Shown in pieces: positions 17,403 through 27,559 of a DNA stretch of 64,000 nucleotides (positions within the stretch are counted from its first letter, which is position 1; each line of letters starts with the position of its first letter). The notes under the pieces are model-generated. The model was not told where the DNA came from. It saw only the letters and a program-made list of their open reading frames with translations, and did no database searches. The translations under genes and the position numbers were made by a program. The stretch lies in the NCBI GenBank assembly GCA_903923905.1, contig CAIXZH010000093.1, positions 62,001 to 126,000 of the forward strand, written 5' to 3'. Source of the stretch: an uncultured Bacteroidia bacterium (lineage in GTDB: Bacteria > Bacteroidota > Bacteroidia > Bacteroidales > Prolixibacteraceae).

Positions 17403-19058
17403 TTACTTAGACTTTCTGAAAGTATTTCCAAGCCGGTCAAGCCCCTCTGAACAAGTACGGTTTGGCAGGTATGCTTCGATAAGCACAAGTTTGTCTCTCT
17501 CTCTTTTAGCGGCTTTAATGGCCAGTTCCAATTCTTCTTCAGTAGTCACCCGGATACCAATTACAAAATTACTATCCCCAAATACTTCTGGCAGTTTTGA
17601 GTAATTCCACATCTGGATATCGTTATACATTCCATCCTGGTGGAGCCGTCTTTCGATCAGATAGCCATCGTTGTTGATGATTATGATTAGCGCCGGGCAA
17701 TGTTCCTTGATGAGCGTTGAAACCTCCTGGGCAGTCATCTGAAAAGCGCCATCGCCGGAAAGGACAACCGGTCGTTTTTCGGGCCGTGCCATTGCTACAC
17801 CCAGTGCAGCCGGGGTACAGAAACCGATTGAGCAATAATAGGCCTGGACAATAAAATTCTCCGCCTCTTCAATATGAAATTCAGGGGTCGCACAGAAAGC
17901 GTCGCCGGGTTCAGAGAGGAGGATCATGTTGTCGTCCAAATAATAGTTCAGACATGCGTAAAGGCGCGGTGCAGTCAGCATGCATGAAGGTTCCGGGACG
18001 AAGGGTTGCAGGGGTTGATAGGACTGGGCCGGATGGGAAGCCAGGTAAGAGCGGGGCTGAACGGCCAGGGTTAGTTCTTGGATGAAATCTCTCAGTTGCA
18101 CCTGATGGTAAAAATGGCTGCCAATGCGCACCTGGCCACCTCCGACTGTAATCATTCGCCGGTTATCGAGATTGATACTGAACAACCCTGTATCCATATC
18201 GGTCATCCAGGCTCCAAGCGACAACAGGCAGTCGGAATCCTCCACCTGATGGCGTACGGTTTCTTTGCTCCAGCCTCCCTGGTAGATTCCGGTAAATTGT
18301 GGGTGAAGCTCTGGTAATACTGATTTACTGCTGAGCATGGTTGCAAAAGGAATTTCGCTTGTTTCAATCAGCCGCAGTGCTTCGTTTCCAATCCCGAATC
18401 TCAGCAGCTCAACTCCGGCGAGTATCATTGGATTGGTCGACTCGTTGAGCAGCGTCACTGCTTCTTTGACACATTCGGCCAAACTATCCTGATTTGAGAT
18501 TAATGGTGGGGCTGTAAAAAACTCCCCGGGTGCATGACATGGAGCGTGGGTGATATCGGCAGGAAGTTCGAGATAGGCAGGAAGTTTATGGGCAATGCAA
18601 TTTCGGAGCACACGGTCAATCTCCTCAGGGGCAGTATCAGGATCTACCAGGAGGGCTGCGTCGATCGTAATCTTCTTGAAGATGTCAAACTGCAGGTAAT
18701 AATTGGAGACCAGATGATGCACCATGACTCCGGCTTCCCTTCGCCGCGCCGGCGGAGCACCGTTAATGATAATCACGGGAACATGCTCAGCATAAGCTCC
18801 TGCCACAGCATTAATAATACTAAATCCTCCCACACCATAAGTGACAACAGCAGCACCTATTCCGTTCAGACGGGCATATCCATCGGCCGCATAACCGGCA
18901 TTTAACTCGTTGCAGTTGCCTACCCAATTTATAGGGCTCTCCATAACATCATCGAGGAAATCCAGGTTATAATCTCCGGGAACCCCGAAAAGGTGCTTAA
19001 TACCAATCTCCTGCAAACGATGAAGCAGGTAGCGTGAAACGGTGTACTGGTCATTCAT
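17403..19058 (-). CDS. Thiamine-diphosphate 2-oxoacid decarboxylase (pyruvate/indolepyruvate type)
   Basis: The 551-residue enzyme has the three-domain ThDP decarboxylase layout and normal length. All catalytic positions known from Zymomonas pyruvate decarboxylase can be placed: D29 (GVPGDYN), E51 (CNELNAGYAADGYAR), H114-H115 (VHHL) and E469 (NDGYLIE). The cofactor motif GDGAFQ...NN starts at 435. It should decarboxylate a 2-oxoacid to an aldehyde; pyruvate, phenylpyruvate and indolepyruvate cannot be told apart by eye. It is followed on the same strand by the cyclase gene, so the two may share a transcript. Confidence 0.92.
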   Translation of the reverse strand: MNDQYTVSRYLLHRLQEIGIKHLFGVPGDYNLDFLDDVMESPINWVGNCNELNAGYAADGYARLNGIGAAVVTYGVGGFSIINAVAGAYAEHVPVIIINGAPPARRREAGVMVHHLVSNYYLQFDIFKKITIDAALLVDPDTAPEEIDRVLRNCIAHKLPAYLELPADITHAPCHAPGEFFTAPPLISNQDSLAECVKEAVTLLNESTNPMILAGVELLRFGIGNEALRLIETSEIPFATMLSSKSVLPELHPQFTGIYQGGWSKETVRHQVEDSDCLLSLGAWMTDMDTGLFSINLDNRRMITVGGGQVRIGSHFYHQVQLRDFIQELTLAVQPRSYLASHPAQSYQPLQPFVPEPSCMLTAPRLYACLNYYLDDNMILLSEPGDAFCATPEFHIEEAENFIVQAYYCSIGFCTPAALGVAMARPEKRPVVLSGDGAFQMTAQEVSTLIKEHCPALIIIINNDGYLIERRLHQDGMYNDIQMWNYSKLPEVFGDSNFVIGIRVTTEEELELAIKAAKRERDKLVLIEAYLPNRTCSEGLDRLGNTFRKSK

Positions 19059-19202
19059 AATTTTTAGTATTGGTTTTAGTTTTTATTCGTGTTTCTTAGC
19101 GTCTTCCTGACTCCAATATAACTCTTTTTATATCTGACTTTAAACATTCAAAGGTGCAGAGCACAGTTAATATTTGCAGAACAGGAGTAAAATGTATTCG
19201 AA

Positions 19203-19276
19203 CCAGGTACAGCGTACCGCAATATCATCTTTTATGAAGTATTTAACCAGAGATAATATTTCGGTACGCTGTACCT
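19203..19276. repeat. Long inverted repeat, arms themselves palindromic
   Basis: GGTACAGCGTACCG (19206-19219) and CGGTACGCTGTACC (19262-19275) are perfect reverse complements, and pairing extends with one mismatch to about 21 bases. Each arm is also a small dyad (GGTAC-AGC-GTACC). The loop is 42 bases. It lies in the 442-base spacer 19059-19500 upstream of the decarboxylase gene and downstream of the TolC gene. The rest of the spacer shows no gene. Confidence 0.7.
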
Positions 19277-19500
19277 CCAGGAAGCTGTTTATTCATTTCT
19301 CTACAAATCTTGTGGTACTCCGTAACTCTTTCTTACGAAATCATTTTTGGAAAGTTATCTGTTTTGAGGTTGGAGTTTCAGATCTCCCGATTACTTTGTG
19401 GCAAGAAAAAATAGCTACAAAGACGCAATAACCCAAACAGCCATCCAAAGTTAAATTATAAAGTCCAAATACATTCAAAGTTATGACTATATATTTTTTA

Positions 19501-20835
19501 CTATTTTAACAGCATACCACTTACAGTCAGTAATTCGGTTTCTTTTAACTTCGCATAATAACAGGAATTTACCAGATTCGATGATGCCTGGAACAAATCG
19601 TCCTGGGCTACCCTTAAATCGAGTGCTGATATCTGTCCTGTCTGAAAGGCTTTCATCGCAATATCAAGGTTTCTCTCTGCAAGTGCCAACTCTTTTTTCC
19701 CCAGCGAGATGGTTTGGAGCTGGCACAAATAATCGAGATGCATTTCAGCTAGCTGTGCACTCACCTGCTCCTGCATATCTTTAAGCTGTAGTTCTTTATT
19801 CTGAATATTGATCTTTGCATTCCCGAGCGATGTTCTAAGTTTCTTTCCATCAAACAATTTCATTCCAACTGTTAATCCCACCTGCGGACCAAAATACCGG
19901 TTATAATTGATGAAGGCCGCTTCAGTATTGTTTTCAAAATACCCGTACGACCCGGTCAAAAGTACCCTTGGATATTGCTCCGATTTAAGCGATTTTTCTT
20001 CCAGCTTGCTGTACATCAATTGTTCTGTCTTAATTTTCAATAAGTTATTAAAATTGGTGCTATTGGTTATCAACTGATCCAGACCAGGAATCTGAACCAG
20101 TGTGATGGAATCTTCAGTGATAAATTCACGCTGAACATTCTGGGCAAGTAAGCGGTTTAATTCGATCTTCGATTTTCTGAGTTCGGATGTTTGCTTAAAT
20201 AATGCAGAAGAATCGGCCATTCTTGCAACATCAGCCTGAAGCCATTGCTGCTCGGAACCCAGTTTTGAGTCGAGTCTTTCACGCGCAATAAAATACCTGA
20301 AGTTACTTGATTTCATCCGCTGATTACACGCTTTAAGCAGCTCCAGTTGTCTTATAATATTACAGTAGGCAAGGGTAATTTCCTGAACGACATACTCCAT
20401 GGATATTCGTGTCTCCAGGTCGTTGATTTTCCACAATCCCTTCAGTTTTTCGTATTTGGCAAACATCCCGGCACCGTCGAACAGTACCCACTCGGCCTTG
20501 ATTCCGGCAGAGGTAACTGTTGTCGAAGCGTTCTTATTATCGAGTTTATTACCGGTCAGCACGTCCTGATGAGCATTGAGATGCGCTTTATCCAGGGATC
20601 CGTATGCAGTTACCGAGGGAAGGAATCCGGCATTGCCATAACTGATGTTTCGCGACGAGATATCGGTTTGATTTTTTGAAATCTTTAAAAGGTAATTGTT
20701 TACCAGCCCCAGCTGCACCGCGTCGTTCAGACTAACCGATTGCTGAGCGCAAAGAACCATGGTGGTAAAGATCACACTGGTTGTTATCAGTAACCGGACT
20801 ACCATTACGGGAAGGTTACCTGAAAATGGGTTCAT
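19501..20835 (-). CDS. TolC-family outer membrane efflux protein
   Basis: Start chosen at the ATG at 20835, which has AGAGG seven bases upstream; the frame is open further, but that would overlap the pump gene by 131 bases. The product is about 444 residues with a signal peptide ending in VLCAQQ. It has the helical repeats of outer membrane efflux proteins, such as NDAVQLGLVNNYLLK near the N-terminus and LDLRVAQDDLFQASSNLVNSCYYAK near the end. It should form the trimeric outer membrane duct of the RND system encoded upstream. The gene start overlaps the pump gene by 20 bases, consistent with coupled translation. Confidence 0.9.
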   Translation of the reverse strand: MNPFSGNLPVMVVRLLITTSVIFTTMVLCAQQSVSLNDAVQLGLVNNYLLKISKNQTDISSRNISYGNAGFLPSVTAYGSLDKAHLNAHQDVLTGNKLDNKNASTTVTSAGIKAEWVLFDGAGMFAKYEKLKGLWKINDLETRISMEYVVQEITLAYCNIIRQLELLKACNQRMKSSNFRYFIARERLDSKLGSEQQWLQADVARMADSSALFKQTSELRKSKIELNRLLAQNVQREFITEDSITLVQIPGLDQLITNSTNFNNLLKIKTEQLMYSKLEEKSLKSEQYPRVLLTGSYGYFENNTEAAFINYNRYFGPQVGLTVGMKLFDGKKLRTSLGNAKINIQNKELQLKDMQEQVSAQLAEMHLDYLCQLQTISLGKKELALAERNLDIAMKAFQTGQISALDLRVAQDDLFQASSNLVNSCYYAKLKETELLTVSGMLLK

Positions 20836-23800
20836 ATATTTCATCCTCTTCTTCTTCATCTTTAGCATGATAATTTCTGGATATGAAAGTGTAAAGGATT
20901 GGTACAAGGTACAATGAAAAAAAAGTGGCAAATACCATCCCTCCAATTACAGCAATTCCCAGCGATCTTCGGCTTCCTGACGAGGCACCCAGCGAAAGGG
21001 CAACCGGAAGAATACCAAAAATGGTGGCAAAAGCGGTCATTAATATTGGCCTGAGCCGTGAAATGGCAGCTTTCTGAACAGCTTCATACTTTCCCTCACC
21101 CATCTTTTTACGTTGAGCGGCAAATTCAACAATTAAAATTCCATTTTTTGTGACTAATCCAACCAGCATGATCATACCTATTTCGCTGAAAATATTCAAA
21201 GTCTGATCGAAATACCAGAGGGTCAATAATGCTCCGAACAGTGCCAGCGGAACCGTAACCAAAATTACCAGCGGATCGAGAAAATTATCAAACTGTGCGG
21301 CCAGGACAAGATAGATGATCACAATTGCCAGTATGAATACTACCAAAAGGCTGGATGAACTTTCGGCATAATCCCTGCTTTGTCCTGCAAGCGATGTTTT
21401 AAATACCGGAGTAAGCGTTTTGTCGGCCGCTTTTTGCAGTTCCACAATTCCGTCACCGAGGGTATATCCGGGTGCAACGCCTCCGGTGATCGTGGCCGAG
21501 AAGTAACGGTCGTAGGAATATATGGTTGAAGGATTGACCTTTTCTTCCCATCGCACCACATTATCCAGAGCTATCGATTCGCCATTTGCACTCCTGACAT
21601 AAAGGTTGCCAAGCATAACAGGTTTATCGCTGTAGTTTCGCGACACCTGTCCGATAATCTGATATTGTTTTCCGTTCATAATGAAATAGCCATAGCGTAG
21701 TCCGCTCAGCCCCGCCTGAAGCGTTTGTCCGATCGCCTCAACGGTCACTTCATACTTTGCAACTTTATCCCTGTCGACATAAATCCTCAGTTCAGGCTTA
21801 TTTACCTTGAGGTTGGAGTTCAAAAACTGTAGAATTTTGCTTTTCCCGGCCTCAGCAAGAAATACAGGAAGCATCTTGGTCAGTGTGTCAAAATCAGCCG
21901 ACTGAATTACAAATTGCAACGGCTGACCGGCAAATCGATTCCCTATGGTCGGGGGTTCGAAAGGATAAATTCCGATGCCTGTGATGCCACTGATGTCTTT
22001 GGTGAATTTTTGAAATATCTGGCTCTGGGTTCTCTTACGGTTAGTCGGTTCATCAAAATAAATAAGGTGCATTCCCTTATTGGCAGGGTCAACAGATGTG
22101 AGACTGGGCGAAATTAAGGACAAATTACGTGTAGCTTCAGGCATGGAATCATGGACATATGAGCTTAGCTGATCCATATATTTTTCCATAAATTCGTAGG
22201 TCGATCCCTCCGGACCAAGTGTGTTCATCCGGATATTGGAACGATCTTCAAGCGGGGCAAGCTCCTTGTGTAAGCTATTCCATAAGGCAACAATGGAGAA
22301 TCCGAGAATCAGCAGTATCGGCCATATGGTCCATCTCATCTTCATAAAAGCAGTAAGCGAGTACCTGTAGCTTCGGTTCAGGCCGACAAAATATGGCTCT
22401 GTCTTTTGGTACAGCCAGTTAAAGCCCAGATGATGCTGTTTTGTCAATATCTTTGATCCCATCATGGGTGTCAAACTTAGGGCAACAAAAGCAGAGAGAA
22501 TCACCGCACCCGCCACCACTACAACAAATTCACTGAAAAGCCTGCCGGTCAGACCCTGAAGAAACATGATTGGAAGAAATACTACGGCGAGGGTTATCGT
22601 TGTGGAAATAATAGCGGTATAGATCTCCTTTGAACCCTCCAGCGCAGCTTTTCGTGGCCCATAACCGGAGTCAACTTTAGAGTAAATGATTTCAAGCACA
22701 ACAATCGCATCATCGCATACTAGTCCGATAGCCAATACCAACCCCAGTAAAGTCAGTACATTGATGGAAAGTCCACCTATCCACATTAAAAAAAAGGTCG
22801 AAACAATTGAAATTGGTATCGCAACAACGGGAATGATGGTTGATCGCCAGTCGCGCAGAAAAATAAAAATAATGAGTACTACCAGGAAAAACGCTAATAG
22901 TAATGTTTCTTTCACTTCCGTGATGGCTTTCCGCTCAAAAACAGTAAAATCGAATCCCAACTTAATATTAAAACCCGGAGGGATCTCTTTTTTTAATTGC
23001 TCCGTCCGCTTATAAAACTCGTCGGCCATTGTTATTGTATTTTCCCCCGGCTGGGGAACTACTCCGATGGCGACGGCCGGTTCCAGGTCATCCTTAAAAA
23101 TAGTTCGTTCATTTTCAGCGCCTAACTCGGCGTGCCCGATATCACTGAACCGTACAATTTCCCCGTTCCTGCTCCTGATAATAAGATCATTGAAGGCAGA
23201 AGCGGATGGCAGAAAACCGAGCGTTCTGATATTAAGTTCCGTATTATCCCCTTCGATCCTGCCGGAAGGCAATTCCTGATTTCCTTGTTTTACAGCTTGT
23301 TGCGCGTCAATTGGAGTCATTCCCAGGCCATGAAGTTTATCAGGATCCATCCAAAGCCTCATGGCATACTTTTTCTCACCAAAAATTTTAACTCCGGCAA
23401 TTCCCGAGATAGTCTGATACTTGTTCCGAAAATACCTGTCGACAACATCACTTATTTCAAGCACAGAATGATCCTTGCTTGAAACGATTACGAATATGAT
23501 CGGGTTGGCGTTTGCGTCCAGTTTTTCAACGATGGGAGGATCGGCATCCTTCGGCAGGAAACGGATTGCCCTCGACACCCTGTCACGAACATCGTTTGTA
23601 GCCCGCTCAAGGTCTTCTCCGATGTTGAATTCTACGGTGATCGCACTTGTTTGTTCGGTTGAAGAGGACGAAATTATTCGGATCCCTTCTATTCCGCTTA
23701 TTTCCTGCTGCAGGGGCTCAGTGATCTGTGCCTGAATTATTTCAGCATTTGCGCCGGTATATAAAGTCGTAACGTTGACTACAGGAGGCTGCATTTCGGG

Positions 23801-23911
23801 ATATTCCCTGTCGGGTAAAAACGAAAACCCGACGATACCTGCAATGATCATTAGTAAGGCTAAAACCACTGGCAAGGCAGGACGCTCAATACAGGTGGAT
23901 GAGAGGCTCAT
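20816..23911 (-). CDS. RND multidrug efflux pump, HAE-1 family (AcrB/MexB-like)
   Basis: The 1031-residue length is standard for the family. Twelve membrane helices arrange in two halves, with large periplasmic loops at about 35-335 and 560-860. The proton-relay aspartates are D400-D401 in GLVCDDAIVVLE, and the second half carries LVTKNGILIVEFA. It exports hydrophobic compounds with proton motive force in complex with the adaptor (23913-24992) and the TolC-like protein (19501-20835). Gene order adaptor-pump-TolC is the usual one, and one base separates adaptor and pump genes. The substrate is not predictable. Confidence 0.95.
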   Translation of the reverse strand: MSLSSTCIERPALPVVLALLMIIAGIVGFSFLPDREYPEMQPPVVNVTTLYTGANAEIIQAQITEPLQQEISGIEGIRIISSSSTEQTSAITVEFNIGEDLERATNDVRDRVSRAIRFLPKDADPPIVEKLDANANPIIFVIVSSKDHSVLEISDVVDRYFRNKYQTISGIAGVKIFGEKKYAMRLWMDPDKLHGLGMTPIDAQQAVKQGNQELPSGRIEGDNTELNIRTLGFLPSASAFNDLIIRSRNGEIVRFSDIGHAELGAENERTIFKDDLEPAVAIGVVPQPGENTITMADEFYKRTEQLKKEIPPGFNIKLGFDFTVFERKAITEVKETLLLAFFLVVLIIFIFLRDWRSTIIPVVAIPISIVSTFFLMWIGGLSINVLTLLGLVLAIGLVCDDAIVVLEIIYSKVDSGYGPRKAALEGSKEIYTAIISTTITLAVVFLPIMFLQGLTGRLFSEFVVVVAGAVILSAFVALSLTPMMGSKILTKQHHLGFNWLYQKTEPYFVGLNRSYRYSLTAFMKMRWTIWPILLILGFSIVALWNSLHKELAPLEDRSNIRMNTLGPEGSTYEFMEKYMDQLSSYVHDSMPEATRNLSLISPSLTSVDPANKGMHLIYFDEPTNRKRTQSQIFQKFTKDISGITGIGIYPFEPPTIGNRFAGQPLQFVIQSADFDTLTKMLPVFLAEAGKSKILQFLNSNLKVNKPELRIYVDRDKVAKYEVTVEAIGQTLQAGLSGLRYGYFIMNGKQYQIIGQVSRNYSDKPVMLGNLYVRSANGESIALDNVVRWEEKVNPSTIYSYDRYFSATITGGVAPGYTLGDGIVELQKAADKTLTPVFKTSLAGQSRDYAESSSSLLVVFILAIVIIYLVLAAQFDNFLDPLVILVTVPLALFGALLTLWYFDQTLNIFSEIGMIMLVGLVTKNGILIVEFAAQRKKMGEGKYEAVQKAAISRLRPILMTAFATIFGILPVALSLGASSGSRRSLGIAVIGGMVFATFFSLYLVPILYTFISRNYHAKDEEEEDEIYEPIFR

Positions 23912-23912
23912 A

Positions 23913-24992
23913 TTAACGTGATTTTACAATTTCCAATTTAGAACCGGGTCTCAACTTCATGAACCCCGTGACCAAAACCGTATCCCCCGGCAGTACACCC
24001 TTAATTATTTCGACCATTTTTTCCGATCGAATCCCGGTGATTACAGGTCTGTAACCAGCTTTCCCTTTTTCAGCAAAAAAAAGGTGATACCCGCCCGGAG
24101 TCGGGACCAGCGACTGGGTAGGGACATATATCGCAGAAACAGCAGCTTTTGCAGACAGACTAATACTTACAGTTATACCCGCTTTTAGCGCAGCGTCAGA
24201 ATTCTCAACAATAGCCAGGATCTTCAGGTTTCCGGAATTTTGATTAATTGAAGGGTTTATCGCTTCAACAAGGGCAGAATATTCCGACGGATTTCCTTCA
24301 ACCCGGAAATTAAACAGTTCGCCTTTCCGAATCATATTTGCAAAGGTCTGAGAAACCGTAAAATCAATTTTCAACCTACTGATATCCTCTATGGTTGTGA
24401 GTACTTTCCCGGGGGTCAGGTAAGCCCCCTCACTGACATTCCGGATACCAATGACGCCCGAAAACGGAGCCACGATTTTGGTTTTGCCAATCAGCACATT
24501 CAGTGATTCAGCCTCAGCTTCAAGCACTTTTCGATCACATACTGACTCATCAAAAATTTGTTTACTGGTTCCACCCGATTTCAGCAAGCTTTCGGTGCGC
24601 TTTTCGGTCTCAAGTGCCAGATCCATTTTCGCCTTAACCTTTTTTAAATTGGCCTGCAGTTCGGCATCATCAAGTTGAAAAAGGAGATCTCCCCTTTTCA
24701 CCTGGCTTCCCTCTTTAAAATGGATGGAAACCAGACGAAGTGACAATTCACTTACTAATTCTACGGCTTCGTTAGCCCGGATACTTCCAACAGCTTTAAA
24801 CGTAAAATTAATGAGGGTATCTTTAGCGATAAAGCATTCTGCCTGCACCGCTGCAGCACCTGGTTTGGTGCTTTTAGTCAGCTCCTTCTTTGAATTGGAA
24901 ATGATTTTAATCACGATAAGCAGCAGAAGAAGGGCTCCAATAATCAAAAGGATGTAATTTTTCGTTCCTATCCAGGACTGAGTTGTTGACAT
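23913..24992 (-). CDS. RND efflux periplasmic adaptor (membrane fusion protein)
   Basis: The 359-residue protein has an N-terminal membrane anchor (about 12-32), a lipoyl-like half-motif (GDLLFQLDDAELQANLKK), a coiled-coil hairpin (about 100-160), the second lipoyl half (IVAPFSGVIGIRNVSEG) and a beta-barrel and membrane-proximal domain ending in GDTVLVTGFMKLRPG. It links the pump to the TolC duct. It is the first gene of the three-gene efflux operon. No regulator gene lies beside it. Confidence 0.93.
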   Translation of the reverse strand: MSTTQSWIGTKNYILLIIGALLLLLIVIKIISNSKKELTKSTKPGAAAVQAECFIAKDTLINFTFKAVGSIRANEAVELVSELSLRLVSIHFKEGSQVKRGDLLFQLDDAELQANLKKVKAKMDLALETEKRTESLLKSGGTSKQIFDESVCDRKVLEAEAESLNVLIGKTKIVAPFSGVIGIRNVSEGAYLTPGKVLTTIEDISRLKIDFTVSQTFANMIRKGELFNFRVEGNPSEYSALVEAINPSINQNSGNLKILAIVENSDAALKAGITVSISLSAKAAVSAIYVPTQSLVPTPGGYHLFFAEKGKAGYRPVITGIRSEKMVEIIKGVLPGDTVLVTGFMKLRPGSKLEIVKSR

Positions 24993-25373
24993 TTGAGTAT
25001 TTTTATATTGTTTGCTAAACTAAAAACTCTTTTGAAATATGTCAATTTGCAATATATCAATGAATTAAACTTGATTCAGATTGTACAGAAGGGGTGCGGC
25101 TCCAACCTTAAAACAACTAATTTTAAAAGGTATTGATGTTGATTTTCAAATGACCTCAGCCAGATCAAATGTCTGCAGAAAAGAATGTTAAATGAGTTAT
25201 GTAGAAGTTATCCAGGTTAAATAAATCGGTCGGCACAAAGCCCTGATGGCAACATATATATGTACGAATATAAACTATTATATTAAAACAGCAAAATATT
25301 TTGCCCGTTTTTTTTTTTTTGAAATATATAATATTTGTAAGACTAAATTTTAGGGCTGAGTGTTTCTCCGCAT
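24993..25373. other. Spacer, 381 bases, no gene seen
   Basis: The stretch lies upstream of the efflux operon and downstream of the cyclase pseudogene. It contains a 13-T run near 25308-25320 and AT-rich DNA. It presumably carries the efflux promoter, reading to the left. I could not identify a convincing operator. Confidence 0.4.
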
Positions 25374-25571
25374 TCAATTATCTTCAATATCCTTGGCCTG
25401 ATTTACTTTTTTGCCATACCATCCTACTGGTTCAGGGCCAAGTCCCGGGAAATACATCCACTCATCACCGGCGACACCTAATTTTAAAAATAAGGTCAAG
25501 TCACTCTCCAAAGGTTTGTACTTTGGCTGGATCAGTTTGGATTGCTTACAGGAAACAGATAAAATAAACAT
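25374..25571 (-). pseudogene. Internally deleted cyclase-family lipoprotein remnant
   Basis: The 65-residue frame joins a truncated lipoprotein signal (SVSCKQ) directly to a segment matching the middle of the intact cyclase at 16498-17301: LGVAGDEWMYFPGLGPEPVGW here against SGIAGVEELHFPGLGPEGAEW there. The metal motif HGGTHFDAPIH and all flanking parts are missing, and the frame ends soon after. It is a remnant of a second cyclase gene after a large internal deletion and 3' loss. It cannot be active. Confidence 0.8.
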
Positions 25572-25797
25572 AAAAGAATGGTTTTACTTTTATCTTTTGG
25601 ATTTTCAAATATTACCTATTTAGCTATTAATAAAGTTTTTATGTTTCTTTATCCGGGGACATTTGCGGCTGGTTTGTATATCAATATATAACATATTTAA
25701 GTGGGTTATAGTTCGTTTAATTTGTATTTTTACATCGAATTTTTGGTGAAAAGGGTCCTGGGGAGCTAATAAATCCAATTATTAAAAAAATATCAGG

Positions 25798-27396
25798 ATG
25801 ATCGAAATACTAAGTAAGGTCCTATTAGGTCTGGGACTGATGTTTACCGGGGTTCAGATGTTATCTTCCGGTCTGAAGCAAATGGGCAGCCGGCCATTCC
25901 GCATGTTTGCCACACAATCGGCCACATCCAATGGTAAGGCGCTGTTATTTGGGCTAGGTTCCGGAGTCATTATGCAAAGTACATCAGCAGCACTGATGAT
26001 TCTGGCAAGTCTGATTTCTGCAGCGATGCTTAATGTTCCTCAGGCAATCGCGATCCTGACCGGATTCAGCGTTGGGAATTGTGTATTGCTATTCATCGTC
26101 TCAATGAATATTTCCATTGGGATAATGTTTCTGGTCGGGATCAGCGGAATAGCGATGTTTTTGACCAGGGATGAGCGATACCTTATTTATTGCAGAATTG
26201 GACTTGGATTGGGTTTGATTTTCTTTGGCAATTTGATGATGTCTGCCGGAGTTAAACCTTTACGGGACGAGGCCTGGTTTACCGGTGCGATGGAGTTTAG
26301 CCGCAATTATTCGCTGCTTTCAATCATCGTCGGTGCCGCTCTGGGGTTTATCGTGCAATCATCTACAGCCGTAGGGCTTGTTGCTATCGGGCTCGCAAGG
26401 GAGAATATTCTTTCCGATCCGCAGACCTTTCTGTTTATGTATGGCGCAGCAATAGGTTCCACGATGTTCAAGGTGATGCTTGGGCAGGCGTTTCGCGGAA
26501 CATCGCGGCAGCTTGTCCTGTTTGTAAACTTGTTCAATATTTTTGGAGCTTCGGTTTTTATTCTGCTCTATTATATCGAAGTCTATTTTCATATCCCACT
26601 GTTAATGGCACTGCTGAATTTTTTCGAACTGGATCTGGTACATCAGGCAGCCTGGGTTTTTCTCCTTTTTAATCTTACTTCGGCAGTTTTCTTCATTGCC
26701 ATTCATGGACCGCTTACCCGCTGGCTGGAAAGATCCCTCCCTCCATCCGAAGAAGAGGGTTTATCCCAGCCTAAATATTTGTCTGAATTCCAGGCTCAGG
26801 ATCCTGACACGGCCCTGGAAATGATCCATCTGGAGCAGACGCGCGAATTGGAACAAATCGCAGTCTTCATCTCTACGGCAAGAATAACCTCTGAAGGGCC
26901 AACCCTGGCATTGCGTCACGATGCATTCAAATCCCTGGCAGGACAAGTGGCGACAGCGTTAGCTAATGTGGCATCAATGCCAATGCTCCCGGAAACAACC
27001 AAAGAACATGCCTTCATGCAAACACACCAGACTTTATTGGATCAATTGGCTGACAGTACTGCCTCAGGCGTGAAAATCATTTTAAAGGCAAGGACCGATC
27101 CATCATTGGAGGGTCTTTCGGACGCGTGTATGGAGTCCATCGAATTTCTGCTGAATTTTGCTGCTGAAATTGAAAAAACGAAGGATAAGGATGACGTTCG
27201 GATGTTTCTGGACCTGAGTTCTTCGAATGCTCCATCCATGGAAAAGCTTCGAAAAGCATATATTGACAACGACAAGCTCGTTTCAGCCATTAGCAAAGGA
27301 TGCCTGCTTGATCTGACCATGGTGACAGAAAAAATCTTTTGGCTCCTCAACGGGATGCTAAGCCATTTGATACCGGATATGGAAAAAGCAAATTAA
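25798..27396 (+). CDS. Na/Pi cotransporter family protein with PhoU-like tail
   Basis: The 532-residue protein carries the two inverted Na/Pi-II repeats, each with the glutamine-serine signature: QSTS at 60-63 (GVIMQSTSAA) and QSST at 187-190 (FIVQSSTAVG). About eight membrane helices fill residues 1-310. Residues 360-530 form a cytosolic helical PhoU-like domain (for example FKSLAGQVATALANV). It should import phosphate with sodium, or another anion in some members. The gene stands alone between two minus-strand genes, so it has its own promoter in the spacer 25572-25797. Confidence 0.9.
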   Translation: MIEILSKVLLGLGLMFTGVQMLSSGLKQMGSRPFRMFATQSATSNGKALLFGLGSGVIMQSTSAALMILASLISAAMLNVPQAIAILTGFSVGNCVLLFIVSMNISIGIMFLVGISGIAMFLTRDERYLIYCRIGLGLGLIFFGNLMMSAGVKPLRDEAWFTGAMEFSRNYSLLSIIVGAALGFIVQSSTAVGLVAIGLARENILSDPQTFLFMYGAAIGSTMFKVMLGQAFRGTSRQLVLFVNLFNIFGASVFILLYYIEVYFHIPLLMALLNFFELDLVHQAAWVFLLFNLTSAVFFIAIHGPLTRWLERSLPPSEEEGLSQPKYLSEFQAQDPDTALEMIHLEQTRELEQIAVFISTARITSEGPTLALRHDAFKSLAGQVATALANVASMPMLPETTKEHAFMQTHQTLLDQLADSTASGVKIILKARTDPSLEGLSDACMESIEFLLNFAAEIEKTKDKDDVRMFLDLSSSNAPSMEKLRKAYIDNDKLVSAISKGCLLDLTMVTEKIFWLLNGMLSHLIPDMEKAN

Positions 27397-27559
27397 GAAA
27401 ACACCATTCCAAGCAATCGAAATACGAATAGATCATCCGTAATATCTCTTCAATTTAAACTCTCCGGCACCTTCCTGCCAGGCTGGTGCATAAATGATGT
27501 CCGTTGGCTCTGTGAAACAACTATTTGCTAATTTCAGGTAAAAGTAAACCACATTAAAC

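Noticed and set aside
20836-20946. Longer N-terminus for the TolC-like protein
   Set aside because: It would overlap the pump gene by 131 bases and put non-signal residues before a good signal peptide.
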